Source: Gluconacetobacter liquefaciens | GTDB lineage: Bacteria > Pseudomonadota > Alphaproteobacteria > Acetobacterales > Acetobacteraceae | Direction: 5' to 3' | DNA length: 64,000 nucleotides | Assembly: GCF_003350405.1 (NCBI RefSeq) | Contig: NZ_QQAW01000007.1 | Coordinates: 1 to 64,000, forward strand | Part shown: positions 1 through 8,367 of the stretch, in pieces | How the letters are laid out: each line of letters starts with the position of its first letter | Numbering within the stretch: position 1 is the stretch's first letter | Position numbers and translations under genes: made by a program | The notes under the pieces: generated by a model | Told to the model about the DNA's origin: nothing | Seen by the model: the letters and a program-made list of their open reading frames with translations, nothing else | Databases searched by the model: none

Positions 1-18
1 CCAGTCTACCTACACCAC

Positions 19-95
<77 letters not shown>

Positions 96-529
96 TGAAA
101 CACATAAAAATGTCATGAAATCAATGTTTTATTTGAGTTTTGCTTTGTATGCATGTTGGGTAGAGAATAAATCAAAAATAAAATCAATGGCTTGATTTCG
201 CAGGTTCAAATTGGGGCCGTTATCCCGCAACCAGTTGCGATACAAATTGGTGTGCTTCGTCATATTACATTTTTCACGCGATGATTAATTTCGGAACACG
301 GGCGTTAATTATGCTGGCCGCCAGGGGAGATAGAGAGGCTTATAGCCCGGACCGCCAGTTTTAGGTGTTGCAATTTACTTATACCCTGCAAATACAAATA
401 TTGTATTGATAGAGACGGTTCTCTGGAGAATTGAGTTGTTGCAGGCGTCGAAAAAATTTCAGAAAAAAGAATTTTAGGAGCTCCGAAGACTGTATCGGTG
501 CGCATTACGCGTAAAATGGACGATTCATA
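96..529. other. AT-rich intergenic stretch after the tRNA
   Basis: No credible gene is seen. Base composition is much more AT-rich than the flanking genes. The only structure found is the tRNA-3'-like repeat at 199-233. The left operon ends at 530 on the minus strand, so the stretch is downstream of both neighbours. Confidence 0.6.
199..233 (+). repeat. Degenerate copy of the tRNA-fMet 3' end (possible att remnant)
   Basis: Two blocks of the tRNA T-arm/acceptor region recur. CGCAGGTTCAAAT (67-79) matches 199-211 exactly. CCCGCAACCA (86-95) matches 224-233 exactly. The segment between the blocks is 12 nt here against 6 nt in the tRNA. Integrative elements that use tRNA genes duplicate the 3' end in this way. 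No integrase is nearby, so this would be a scar. It could also be a decayed tRNA fragment. Confidence 0.5.
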
Positions 530-1303
530 TTATCTGGGCCAACCAGGCCACATGGCGTTGGTCCTTGCCTGATAGGTGGTGTATTTCTCTCCTCTCTTTT
601 CACGCATTGCGGCTTCCAAAGGCGGCACTCCGGTAACGTAGCGTAATACCAGGAACATCAGTAAAGGTGCGGTGAAGGAAAGCCATGTCAATGGTCGCCC
701 AGGTTCCACGGCGATCAGTGGATAGGCAGTCCAGCTTACTGCCTCGAACAGATAATTTGGATGCCGACAGAGCGACCATAGGCCGACCTCGCAGATCTGT
801 TCATGGTTTTCTGGTTTCGTACGCCAAGCGGTTAACTGGCGGTCGGCAAGGGCTTCGCCTGCCAGTGCGGCGACTAGCAGGATCGCGCCGGCGATGTCAG
901 AAACGCGCAAATCCGGGTCGGGTCGTGCGGCGGCGAGATAAACGGAAACGGCCAGCAGCCCACTCACCGGACCTTGTCCGGCGACGAGCCGTAGTATCTG
1001 GCGCTGGAAGCGCGGCCCGGCGGCGGTTCGCATCTGTGCATAGCGGGTATCTTCCGGGCCGGTGGCCACGCGATATGCGATATGTCCGCCCAGTCGCCCG
1101 GCCCACATCAGAAGCAAGCCAGCCAGCAAGGCATGCCGCCATGAGGCTCCCGGCGCTGCGCAGGCCACGCATGCTAGCGCAATGCCGGTTGAGAATGTCC
1201 AGGCCACATCCACCCACCCGGCATTGCCTGCGGCGCGCTGCGCGAGCCACGCCAGAACCATGGCCAGGCTCACGCCAAGCCCGGCATAGAGACACAGGAT
1301 CAT
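530..1303 (-). CDS. DUF1295 family membrane protein (steroid 5-alpha-reductase-like)
   Basis: A 257-residue hydrophobic protein with several membrane segments. Its C-terminal half carries the DUF1295 signature: the block around ENHEQICEVGLWSLCRHPNY followed by the YEAVSW-like segment and a C-terminal TYQARTNAMWPGWPR tail. The family resembles steroid 5-alpha reductases and isoprenylcysteine methyltransferases, but the reaction is unknown. The ATG at 1303 overlaps the stop of the upstream cfa gene (ATGA), so the two are translationally coupled. It is the last gene of the rpoE-chrR-cfa operon, which points to a role in membrane-lipid change under singlet-oxygen stress. That role is inferred from position only. 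Confidence 0.85.
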   Translation of the reverse strand: MILCLYAGLGVSLAMVLAWLAQRAAGNAGWVDVAWTFSTGIALACVACAAPGASWRHALLAGLLLMWAGRLGGHIAYRVATGPEDTRYAQMRTAAGPRFQRQILRLVAGQGPVSGLLAVSVYLAAARPDPDLRVSDIAGAILLVAALAGEALADRQLTAWRTKPENHEQICEVGLWSLCRHPNYLFEAVSWTAYPLIAVEPGRPLTWLSFTAPLLMFLVLRYVTGVPPLEAAMREKRGEKYTTYQARTNAMWPGWPR

Positions 1304-2325
1304 GGGGTCGGCGCGAGCAGATAGTGGCTCACCCCCCATGGCTTGCCGCCGCCATGACCGAACAGTGCCTCGGTGGCGAGGAAGAACAGCCGCCAGCGTC
1401 GCGTCCATACCATCGCCTCTGGCCCGTAAACGTCCGCCAGCAGTGGGCGGATCTGCTCGGCGTGACGGTCGTAATTGCCCAGCCATGCCCGCGCCGTACG
1501 TGCATAATGCGTGCCTGACCATCGCCAGTCGCGCTCCAGTGTGAACAGATCTGGAAATGACGATGCCAGGGCATGGTTGGGCATGATGCCGCCGGTAAAG
1601 AAATGCCGGGCGATCCAGTCCGCCTGATTGGCGTGGTCGAACCGATAAGGGGTATGGGCATGGGCGAACACATGCAGGAACAGCCGCCCCTCCGGCTTGA
1701 GCCAGCCGCGTATCCGGCGCAACAGGCCGCGCCAATTGGCCATATGTTCGAACATCTCGACTGATACGACGCGGTCATATCTGCCATCCGGGACGAAATC
1801 GTTCATGTCGGCGGTAATGACCCGCAGATTGCCGAGTCCCAGGGTCCGGGCGCGGGCTTCGATATGGCCGCGCTGAGCGCCAGCGTTGGAGACCGCGGTG
1901 ATGCGCGAGGCGGGAAAGCGGGCGGCCATGAACAGGCTGAGCGAGCCCCAGCCACAGCCCAGTTCCAGGATGTCCTGGCCGTCAGCCAGGCCGGCATGTG
2001 CGGCGGTTTCTTCCAACGCATGTTCCTCGGCCTCCTCCAGGCTTTCTCGCCCGGTGGGGTAGAGGCTGCATGAGTATTTACGCTTCGGTCCGAGAACGAG
2101 CCCGAAAAATTCCGGGGGGAGTTCGTAATGTTGGCGGTTGGCGTCGGCGGTATGCAGGGCGATGGGGTCATCCGCCATGCTGGCCGCGAAGGCACCGGTC
2201 TCTTGCGGCGCGTGGGCAAGATTGCGCCGGGTACGTGCCACGAGACTGTTAATCCCCAGTCGCAGCAACGGGTCGGGTACGCGCAGGCGTTCGGCGGCGC
2301 CGGCCATGGTAACGGCGATGCTCAT
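1300..2325 (-). CDS. Cyclopropane-fatty-acid synthase family methyltransferase
   Basis: A 341-residue SAM-dependent methyltransferase of the CFA/mycolic acid synthase family. The SAM-binding motif I ELGCGWGS lies near residue 120 and a family block SVEMFEHM near 190. Such enzymes add a methylene or methyl group to double bonds of phospholipid acyl chains at the membrane. The protein is slightly shorter than E. coli Cfa (about 380) because the N-terminal lipid-binding part is reduced. It follows chrR after 83 nt and overlaps the DUF1295 gene by 4 nt. In Rhodobacter sphaeroides a cfa homologue belongs to the core RpoE regulon. The actual product (cyclopropane or methylated acyl chain) cannot be read from sequence. 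Confidence 0.9.
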   Translation of the reverse strand: MSIAVTMAGAAERLRVPDPLLRLGINSLVARTRRNLAHAPQETGAFAASMADDPIALHTADANRQHYELPPEFFGLVLGPKRKYSCSLYPTGRESLEEAEEHALEETAAHAGLADGQDILELGCGWGSLSLFMAARFPASRITAVSNAGAQRGHIEARARTLGLGNLRVITADMNDFVPDGRYDRVVSVEMFEHMANWRGLLRRIRGWLKPEGRLFLHVFAHAHTPYRFDHANQADWIARHFFTGGIMPNHALASSFPDLFTLERDWRWSGTHYARTARAWLGNYDRHAEQIRPLLADVYGPEAMVWTRRWRLFFLATEALFGHGGGKPWGVSHYLLAPTP

Positions 2326-2408
2326 GCGGCAGTCCTTCGGAACGGGTGGTGGGGATGCTGCGATCGGGAAGATCCGGCATGATGCGAAGGCGGTGGCAGC
2401 ATAGCGGC

Positions 2409-3041
2409 CTATTTCCCTAGCAGTCGCGTCAGCCAGGGCAGGCGGAGCCCGCCCTCCAGCGACGCCAGGCAGATGCAGCCTTCAGGATCGGCTAACGGCT
2501 GGTGGGCGGTGGTCTCGTCCGCTTCACCGAGGTCGCCGGGGCCGTACCGATCATCGCCGTCGCGAAACCCGCCCCAGAGCACCTGAGTCAGTTCCATGCC
2601 GCCATGGGAGTGATGTGGCACCCTCCGGCCGCCGCCTACACGCAGCAGCATGAGGTTCTGCGCTGGAGCCCAAGGCAGGCGTACCCTGCTGTAACGCACG
2701 CCTGGGGCAACCCAAAACCAGCGGCCGATCTGGGCGTTGCGTAATGCGGCGGGCAGCCGGGTGCCCTGCGGCAAGGCGAGACTTGCCTGGCGGGGAGGGG
2801 AAGGTCGCACCGCCGGCGAGACATCCAGCCGGGCCAGTACGCGCTCGAAGGTCGCGGGCTCGAGGGGCGCCGGGGACAGTTCGCCGAGTAACTGGCCGCC
2901 CGTGGCGTCAAGCGCGTCCAGTGTGGCGCGACATTGCGGGCAGCCTTGCGCATGAGCCTCCACCACCACGGCGGGACCATCTGCAAGCGTGCCGGCGGCA
3001 TGGGCCAGCAATGTTTCCAGCGTAGGGTGGTGGCGGATCAT
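2409..3041 (-). CDS. chrR: ChrR-type zinc anti-sigma factor
   Basis: A 210-residue cytoplasmic anti-sigma factor. The N-terminal zinc anti-sigma fold shows H30, C34 and C37 (HAQGCPQC) plus His residues at the start. The C-terminal cupin shows H144, H146, E150 and H180, matching the second zinc site that R. sphaeroides ChrR needs to respond to singlet oxygen. Both domains are therefore complete. The gene overlaps the upstream rpoE by 4 nt, as expected for a sigma/anti-sigma pair made in step. It holds RpoE inactive until singlet oxygen or related oxidants trigger its degradation (known for the family). Confidence 0.93.
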   Translation of the reverse strand: MIRHHPTLETLLAHAAGTLADGPAVVVEAHAQGCPQCRATLDALDATGGQLLGELSPAPLEPATFERVLARLDVSPAVRPSPPRQASLALPQGTRLPAALRNAQIGRWFWVAPGVRYSRVRLPWAPAQNLMLLRVGGGRRVPHHSHGGMELTQVLWGGFRDGDDRYGPGDLGEADETTAHQPLADPEGCICLASLEGGLRLPWLTRLLGK

Positions 3042-3670
3042 GAATCGTTCCCTATCGCGGCGCGAAGCTTCACCATCGCGAGGCGAATACGCGACTTCAC
3101 GGTACCCAGAGGCAAGGCGAGCGCGCTGGAAATCGCGGCGTGAGGCGTTTCCGAAAAGAAGGACAGCCGCACGATCTCGCGCTGCTCGTCTGTCAGGCCG
3201 TCCAGTGCCATCCGTATCCTCTCCTCGCGCTCATCGGCCAGCATGAGCGTTTCGGCGGAAGGAGCATGCTCTTCGGTGTCCAGTTCCGGCATCGTGGATG
3301 CAGCGCCGCTATTCCGGCGGCGCAGGTGGTCGATACGCACATTGCGTGCGATGGCAAACACCCATGTTGTCGCGCCCGCGCGGGCTGGGTCGAAGCGGTC
3401 GGCCTTGCGCCAAACAATCAGCATGACGTCCTGTGTCGCTTCCTCGGCTTCCGCGCCCTCCATGCCGGCGCGGCGCAGATAGGCCTTCACGCGCGGAGCG
3501 AAATATTTGAACAGCGCCGCATAAGCGGTGCGGTCGCGGGAAGCCGCCACGCGGGCGATCAGCGCGGACAGGTCGGCCCCATCCGGTACCGGGGCGTCCA
3601 ACGCCGTCACCGATGGCACAAGGCCCCGGCATGCTGCCGGGAGGGCGGGAAGTTGATCATGTCCATACAC
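3038..3670 (-). CDS. rpoE: ECF sigma factor, RpoE of the singlet-oxygen response
   Basis: An up to 210-residue group IV sigma factor. Region 2 runs about 50-115 (YAALFKYFAPRVKAYLRR through WVFAIARNVRIDHLRRR) and region 4 about 150-205 (GLTDEQREIVRLSF through LPLGTVKSRIRLAMVKLR). Its partner chrR overlaps by 4 nt. The longest reading frame begins with GTG at 3670, which coincides with the start point predicted from the RpoE promoter (-10 at 3676-3681). Translation may therefore begin further in; the GTG codons just before VTALDAP would give a length closer to Rhodobacter RpoE. The promoter is its own recognition sequence, giving autoregulation. Confidence 0.94.
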   Translation of the reverse strand: MYGHDQLPALPAACRGLVPSVTALDAPVPDGADLSALIARVAASRDRTAYAALFKYFAPRVKAYLRRAGMEGAEAEEATQDVMLIVWRKADRFDPARAGATTWVFAIARNVRIDHLRRRNSGAASTMPELDTEEHAPSAETLMLADEREERIRMALDGLTDEQREIVRLSFFSETPHAAISSALALPLGTVKSRIRLAMVKLRAAIGNDS

Positions 3671-3675
3671 GACCA

Positions 3676-3739
3676 GTTATACGCATGCGTACGCTACGTG
3701 GATCACCGGTGATCCAAAAACTTGCCGGAACCGTATTGA
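3676..3739. promoter_or_regulatory. Divergent RpoE promoter pair built on one palindrome
   Basis: GGATCACCGGTGATCC at 3700-3715 is a perfect 16-bp palindrome. Its right half gives TGATCC (3710-3715), then 18 nt, then TATTGA (3734-3739), reading toward the flavoprotein operon. Its left half gives TGATCC on the minus strand (3705-3700), then 18 nt, then TATAAC (3681-3676), reading toward rpoE. TGATCC is the -35 element known for Rhodobacter RpoE. The identical 18-nt spacing on both sides supports two back-to-back promoters whose -35 elements are only 4 bp apart. Confidence 0.82.
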
Positions 3740-3763
3740 TGAGAGAAAGGCAAGGAAGGCGGC

Positions 3764-5050
3764 ATGAAGCAGATTGCGGAGCGGCAGCGTATTGCCGTCG
3801 TGGGGGCTGGAATAACAGGCCTGTCCTGTGCGTGGCTGCTCGGTCAGCGTCATGAGGTGACGCTTTTCGAGACCGAACCGCGTCTAGGCGGCCACAGCCG
3901 CACGGTGGAGGCCGGTGGCGCCCCGGTGGATACGGGTTTTATCGTCTATAACCAGCCAGCTTATCCAAACCTGACAGCGCTGTTTGCGCATCTGGGCGTG
4001 GAGACGGACGCAACCGAGATGTCGTTCTCCGTGTCGCTGCGTGGCGGCAGCCTGGAATATGCGGGCTCTGGCTTCCGCGGAGTGTTTGCCCAGCCCGGCA
4101 ATGTGCTGCGTCCGCATTTTTGGTCCATGTTGGCGGATATCGCCCGGTTCTACCGTCGTGCGCCACTGGATGCGGAAAGTCTGGGCGAGATCAGCCTGGA
4201 TGCGTATCTGCAGGCGGGCGGATATGGCGCTGCGTTTCTGCAGGATCACCTTTATCCGATGATTGCGTCCATCTGGTCGTGCCCGCCAGGCCAGGCGGGG
4301 GGGCTGCCCGCCGCCGCCTTCATCCGGTTTTGCGAAAATCACGGCTTGCTGAAGTTGGCCGGGCGGCCGCTCTGGCGCACCGTGCGTGGTGGTTCGCGCG
4401 CCTATGTGGCGCGGCTGCGTACGGCTTTTTCAGGCCAGGTCCGCAAGGGGGAGGCTGTGCGGACCATACGCCGCGATAACGCGGGCGTGGAGGTTACGAG
4501 CGATGCCGGTCAATGGCGGTTCGACCAGGTGGTGCTGGCCTGTCATGCCGATCAGGCCTTCGCGCTGCTGGCCGATCCGTCGCAATCGGAGCGCGACATC
4601 ATCGGTGCTTTTCGAACCACGCCCAACGAGGTGGTGTTGCATGGCGACCCGGCTGTGATGCCGCGTCGCTGCGCTGCTTGGGCGGCATGGAACTATACCG
4701 GCGTCGGGAATGAGGCGGCGGTTACGTATTGGATGAACCGGCTGCAACACCTGCCCACCGCGCCCGACTGGTTCGTGACGCTGAATCCCGGGCGAGCGTT
4801 GGATGACGTCGTGTCGCGGTGGCATGTCGCCCATCCGGTGTTCGACGGCGCGGCCCTGCGCGCTCAGTCCCGATTATGGTCGGTGCAGGGAACCTGTCGC
4901 ACCTGGTTCTGTGGCGCCTGGTGGGGAGCGGGATTCCACGAGGACGGGTTGCAGGCCGGACTGGCCGTGGCGGAAGCCCTGGGTGGGGTGCGTCGCCCCT
5001 GGTCGGTCGCGAACGAAGCCGGACGCATTCCGGCAAGGACGCCGGCATGA
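3764..5050 (+). CDS. COG2907-type NAD(P)/FAD-binding oxidoreductase (amine-oxidase fold)
   Basis: A 428-residue flavoprotein. The N-terminal dinucleotide motif GAGITGLSCAWLL lies near residue 15, followed by the acidic end of the second strand (TLFETEPRLGGHSRT). The middle carries substrate-domain blocks (VDTGFIVYN, VRGGSRAYV) and the C-terminus a second FAD motif (GAWWGAGFHEDGLQAGLAVAEAL). The start at 3764 follows the ribosome site AAGGAAGG and lies about 18 nt after the predicted RpoE transcription start. It overlaps DUF1365 by 4 nt. Homologues sit beside DUF1365 and cfa genes in many proteobacteria. Flavoproteins of this class act as acyl-chain desaturases in methylated furan fatty acid synthesis in Rhodobacter; that role here is an inference. 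Confidence 0.88.
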   Translation: MKQIAERQRIAVVGAGITGLSCAWLLGQRHEVTLFETEPRLGGHSRTVEAGGAPVDTGFIVYNQPAYPNLTALFAHLGVETDATEMSFSVSLRGGSLEYAGSGFRGVFAQPGNVLRPHFWSMLADIARFYRRAPLDAESLGEISLDAYLQAGGYGAAFLQDHLYPMIASIWSCPPGQAGGLPAAAFIRFCENHGLLKLAGRPLWRTVRGGSRAYVARLRTAFSGQVRKGEAVRTIRRDNAGVEVTSDAGQWRFDQVVLACHADQAFALLADPSQSERDIIGAFRTTPNEVVLHGDPAVMPRRCAAWAAWNYTGVGNEAAVTYWMNRLQHLPTAPDWFVTLNPGRALDDVVSRWHVAHPVFDGAALRAQSRLWSVQGTCRTWFCGAWWGAGFHEDGLQAGLAVAEALGGVRRPWSVANEAGRIPARTPA

Positions 5051-5814
5051 ACGCGCTGTATGCCGTCCGGGTGACGCATACGCGAACCCGCCCGCGACAC
5101 CATGCGTTGGCCTACCGACTACCCTATCTGCTCCTTGACCTCGATTCCCCGCCTCGGGTCGCCTGGTTTTCCCTCAATCGCTTCAATCTGTTCAGCCTGT
5201 ATGAGCGTGACCACGGCGACGGTATGGCGGCACCCAACCAATGGGTACGGGCATGTCTGGCTGAGGCCGGGCTGGCCGATGCGGGCGCGCGGATCACGTT
5301 AATGACCATGCCGCGCTTTCTCGGGCTGGGCTTCAATCCGCTCAGCCTGTTCCTCTGCCACGATGCTGCAGGGGAACTGCGCGCGGTGCTGTATGAAGTC
5401 CACAACACGTTCGGTCAGCGCCATGGCTATCTCTGCCCGGTTGCCCCCGGTGCTGCCATGCCGCTGCGCCAGACCGCCGAGAAGCATTTTTACGTCTCGC
5501 CATTCATGGACATGGCGCTGCGCTACCGCTTCACCCTGACCCTGCCGGGCAGCGCAGTGGGGTTGCATATCGCCGTGGAGGACGACCAGGGCACGGTGCT
5601 GCGCGCCACACTGGCCGGCCCTCGGCGTCCGCTGACGGGCGCCACGCTGCTGCGTACGGCGTTGTGTCATCCTCTGCTGGGAATCAAGGTTCTCGCCGCC
5701 ATCCACTGGGAGGCACTGCTAATATGGCGGAAGGGCTACGGCGTGCGCCGCAGGTCGCCCGCCCCCGCCATGTCGGTCACAATCGGCGAAGCGGTGCCGG
5801 GGATGTCGGCATGA
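5047..5814 (+). CDS. DUF1365 family protein
   Basis: A 255-residue protein of the DUF1365 family, recognised from the block RFLGLGFNPLSLFLC, the central YEVHNTFGQRHGY and KHFYVSPFMDM. No catalytic mechanism is established for the family. The start at 5047 makes an ATGA overlap with the flavoprotein, and the stop makes another ATGA overlap with the following cfa2. The three genes therefore form one tightly coupled translation unit under the RpoE promoter. A longer upstream reading frame exists but would overlap the flavoprotein for more than 200 nt and lacks support. Confidence 0.87.
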   Translation: MNALYAVRVTHTRTRPRHHALAYRLPYLLLDLDSPPRVAWFSLNRFNLFSLYERDHGDGMAAPNQWVRACLAEAGLADAGARITLMTMPRFLGLGFNPLSLFLCHDAAGELRAVLYEVHNTFGQRHGYLCPVAPGAAMPLRQTAEKHFYVSPFMDMALRYRFTLTLPGSAVGLHIAVEDDQGTVLRATLAGPRRPLTGATLLRTALCHPLLGIKVLAAIHWEALLIWRKGYGVRRRSPAPAMSVTIGEAVPGMSA

Positions 5815-7005
5815 GCGACCGCTTGCGTATCCGGGCGGCTGGCCCCGCAATCGCCAATCCGCTTCTCGCCGCGCTTTTACGGCGTATGCTGGGAAGATTG
5901 CGTCACGGCCGGCTGGTGTGTCGGCTGCCAGGCGGCGTATGTCTGGAGCAGCAGGGCCCATTGCCCGGACCGGATGCCGTGCTGGACGTGCATCAGCCCC
6001 GCAGGACCCTGACGCTGCTAATGCATGGGGCCGCGGGGCTGCATGAAGGCTATATCGCCGGCGTGTGGAGCAGCCCGAACCTGCCCGCCCTGCTGACCCT
6101 GCTGGCGCTGAATTTCACCCCGGCGCCCCCATCAGCCCCGCTGGCCGGGCCCAGGCGGGTGATCGCCCGTTGGCGTCACGCCGCGAATGCGAACAGCCGT
6201 TCCGGGTCGCGGCGCAACATCCTGGCGCATTATGATCTCGGCAATGCGTTCTATGCGGCGTGGCTGGATGCCTCAATGCTCTATTCCTCCGCGCTTTACG
6301 CCGCACCGGAGGACACGCTCGAGACCGCGCAGGCTCGCAAGCTGGACCTCGTCACGGATTGGCTGGATGTGCGGGGTGGCGCAAATGTGCTGGACATCGG
6401 CTGCGGCTGGGGGGCGTTGGCACGGCGCCTGGGTGCTGAAGGGGGGCGCGTAACGGGCATTACGCTTTCACCGGCGCAGTTGGACCACGCGCGGCTCTTC
6501 GCCGACGGCATGATTTCTTTTGCCCTGCGCGACTATCGCGATGAGACCGGCCTGTATGACCGCATCGTTTCGATAGAAATGCTTGAAGCCGTGGGGGAGG
6601 TTTATTGGCCGACCTATTTTAGTACGCTGCGCGCGCTTGAAACCAGGTGGCCGCGCCGTGCTGCAGATCATTACCATCGCCGCCGAGCGATATGGTGACT
6701 ATCGCCGCACGCCCGATTTCATTCAGCGCCATATCTTTCCTGGCGGCATGCTGCCGACCAAGGCCGCGATTTTCGCCCAGGCCCGCCGTGCCGGGCTCGA
6801 GCCCGGACGTGTGCGCCATTTCGGCGCCAGTTATGCCCGCACGCTGGCTGACTGGCGGGCCCGTTTCCTGGCAGCCGGGCCACATCTGACAGCCATGGGG
6901 TTCGACGCGCGCTTCCGGCGCATGTGGGAATACTACCTTGCATATTGCGAAGCCGGATTTTCTGCTGGCTGCATCGATGTCGGGCTCTATGAGCTGAGGG
7001 GATAA
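5811..7005 (+). pseudogene. Second CFA-synthase-like methyltransferase, frameshifted
   Basis: Reads as one CFA-family methyltransferase of about 398 residues if one frameshift is corrected. The first frame (from 5811) contains the SAM motif DIGCGWGALARRLG near residue 198 and breaks after about residue 272. The second frame continues with LKPGGRAVLQIITI to the stop at 7003-7005. The break falls in GCGCGCGC (6629-6636). Adding one GC pair restores the expected Thr-Leu-Arg-Ala-Arg-Leu-Lys-Pro-Gly-Gly. The lesion is thus a 2-nt loss in a dinucleotide run: a real mutation, slippage-based switching, or a sequencing error. The other genes of the operon are intact, which argues for a recent event or an error. 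The unshifted product would end at 6698 and lack the C-terminal third. Confidence 0.88.
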
Positions 7006-7009
7006 AATA

Positions 7010-7408
7010 ATGAAAACGATTGTGGCGACATATATTTTTACCGCTATCGTGTTTCTGGGTCTCGATGCCGTATGGTTGCGGATCATGAGCAGTCGCCTGT
7101 ACAAGCCCGCGTTGCAGGGGCTGTTGGCCGAGACCGTTCGGCTAGCTCCGGCGTTGCTGTTTTACCTGCTCTATATTGCCGGAATCGTGGTGTTCGCCGT
7201 CATGCCCGCGGCGACGCCCGGCCAGGCCCTATGGCGCGGTGCGGGATTGGGACTGGTGGCGTATGCGACCTACGACCTGACCAATCAGGCGACATTGCGT
7301 GTGTGGCCGGTGATGGTCACCGTCGCCGATCTCACCTGGGGCATGCTGGTCACCGGCATCGCGGCTGGTGCGGCATTCGCCGCCTGCCGCGTTCTCTTGC
7401 TGCGGTGA
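7010..7408 (+). CDS. DUF2177 family membrane protein
   Basis: A 132-residue inner-membrane protein with four predicted hydrophobic helices. It carries the family motif FLGLDAVWLRIM near the N-terminus and the block YATYDLTNQATLRVWP in the middle. The gene starts 4 nt after the cfa2 stop, so it belongs to the same RpoE-driven operon. DUF2177 proteins are often found in RpoE-ChrR regulons next to cfa and DUF1365 genes. Their function is unknown. Confidence 0.85.
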   Translation: MKTIVATYIFTAIVFLGLDAVWLRIMSSRLYKPALQGLLAETVRLAPALLFYLLYIAGIVVFAVMPAATPGQALWRGAGLGLVAYATYDLTNQATLRVWPVMVTVADLTWGMLVTGIAAGAAFAACRVLLLR

Positions 7409-7461
7409 AGCGAACGGACTCACGGGGCGGGGAATGCCCTGCCGACGGGTGGTCGGAATGG

Positions 7462-8358
7462 TCATATCGATGGAAGAAATAATTTATCTGGAAATGATTT
7501 TTCGATAACGTCCAGAAAGGCGCGTACCCTCGTGCCCGTCAGTCGGCGTGAGTTCTGGAGGGCCCAGATTTCAACCGGTGGGCCGGCGTGGATGCCCCAG
7601 CAGGCGAGGCGCCCTGCCTCGATATCTGCGGCGACAAGAAGCCGTGGTAGCGTTGCAGCACCTGCGCCCGCCAGTACGGCCTCGCGCACCATCAGAAGGG
7701 AGGAGAGGCGAAGATTGCCCTCCGGCCGAAGGATTTGTGCATTTTTCCCCGCTGATTCCATCCGCCATGTGGCGCCCGGCGTGGCCGTGTTCAGCGAGAC
7801 TGCATTCACTGTCACCTCGTCGTGGCCTGCCTTCGGCAAGGGCTTCGGCATGTCCCGGGGGGGTACGATCAGCCGCTCGTCCGTGAGAAAGCATCGACCG
7901 ACGAGGCATTCGTCTGGCGAAGGGTCGATCCGGATTACGAGGTCGTAGCCGTCCTCGACCAGATCGACCTTCCGATCCTCGGCGACGATTTCGAGCTGTA
8001 CCTCGGGATAGGCGCGCGCGAAACGGGCGGCGATTCCTGGAAGCGCGACATGGGTGAAGACCACCGGCGCACTGACCCGCAGTCTGCCTCTTGGCGTGGC
8101 GGCGCCCAGTACGACGGCCTCCCCGGCTTCCGCGATTTCGGACAGGAGCCCATGGGTGTGTTCGTGAAGCGCGCGCCCTTCTTCCGTCATGCGCAGGCTC
8201 TGCGCGCCACGGTCGAGAAGCCTGACGCCGAGGCTCTGCTCGAGTTCCGCGACCCGGCGAGACAGCGTGGCTTTGGATCGACCGGAACGGCGGGCAGCGC
8301 GGCTGAAGCTGCCGCAGGTGGCGACGACGTTGAAATCGGCCAATGCCTGCAGATCCAT
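7462..8358 (-). CDS. LysR-family transcriptional regulator
   Basis: A 298-residue LysR regulator. The N-terminal winged helix includes FSRAARRSGRSKATLSRRV (about residues 18-37), followed by the linker helix and a substrate-binding domain (GRLRVSAPVVFTHVALPGI onward). It is divergent from the NmrA-like gene at 8479, and the 120-bp gap holds a strong inverted repeat. The arrangement suggests it represses itself and controls the NmrA-hydrolase-SDR genes. The effector is unknown. It belongs to the subgroup with a short effector domain that often governs NAD(P)H-binding quinone or aldehyde detoxification genes. Confidence 0.92.
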   Translation of the reverse strand: MDLQALADFNVVATCGSFSRAARRSGRSKATLSRRVAELEQSLGVRLLDRGAQSLRMTEEGRALHEHTHGLLSEIAEAGEAVVLGAATPRGRLRVSAPVVFTHVALPGIAARFARAYPEVQLEIVAEDRKVDLVEDGYDLVIRIDPSPDECLVGRCFLTDERLIVPPRDMPKPLPKAGHDEVTVNAVSLNTATPGATWRMESAGKNAQILRPEGNLRLSSLLMVREAVLAGAGAATLPRLLVAADIEAGRLACWGIHAGPPVEIWALQNSRRLTGTRVRAFLDVIEKSFPDKLFLPSI

Positions 8359-8367
8359 TCCGTCGTT

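Noticed and set aside
199-233. A second tRNA gene
   Set aside because: Only two 3' blocks match; there is no D-arm or anticodon arm, so it is a fragment or att scar.
305-505. 66-codon minus-strand frame after the tRNA
   Set aside because: AT-rich, no ribosome site, no recognisable protein, and downstream of the operon end.
4819-5046. N-terminal extension of the DUF1365 protein
   Set aside because: It would overlap the flavoprotein gene for over 200 nt; the ATGA overlap at 5047 is the natural start.
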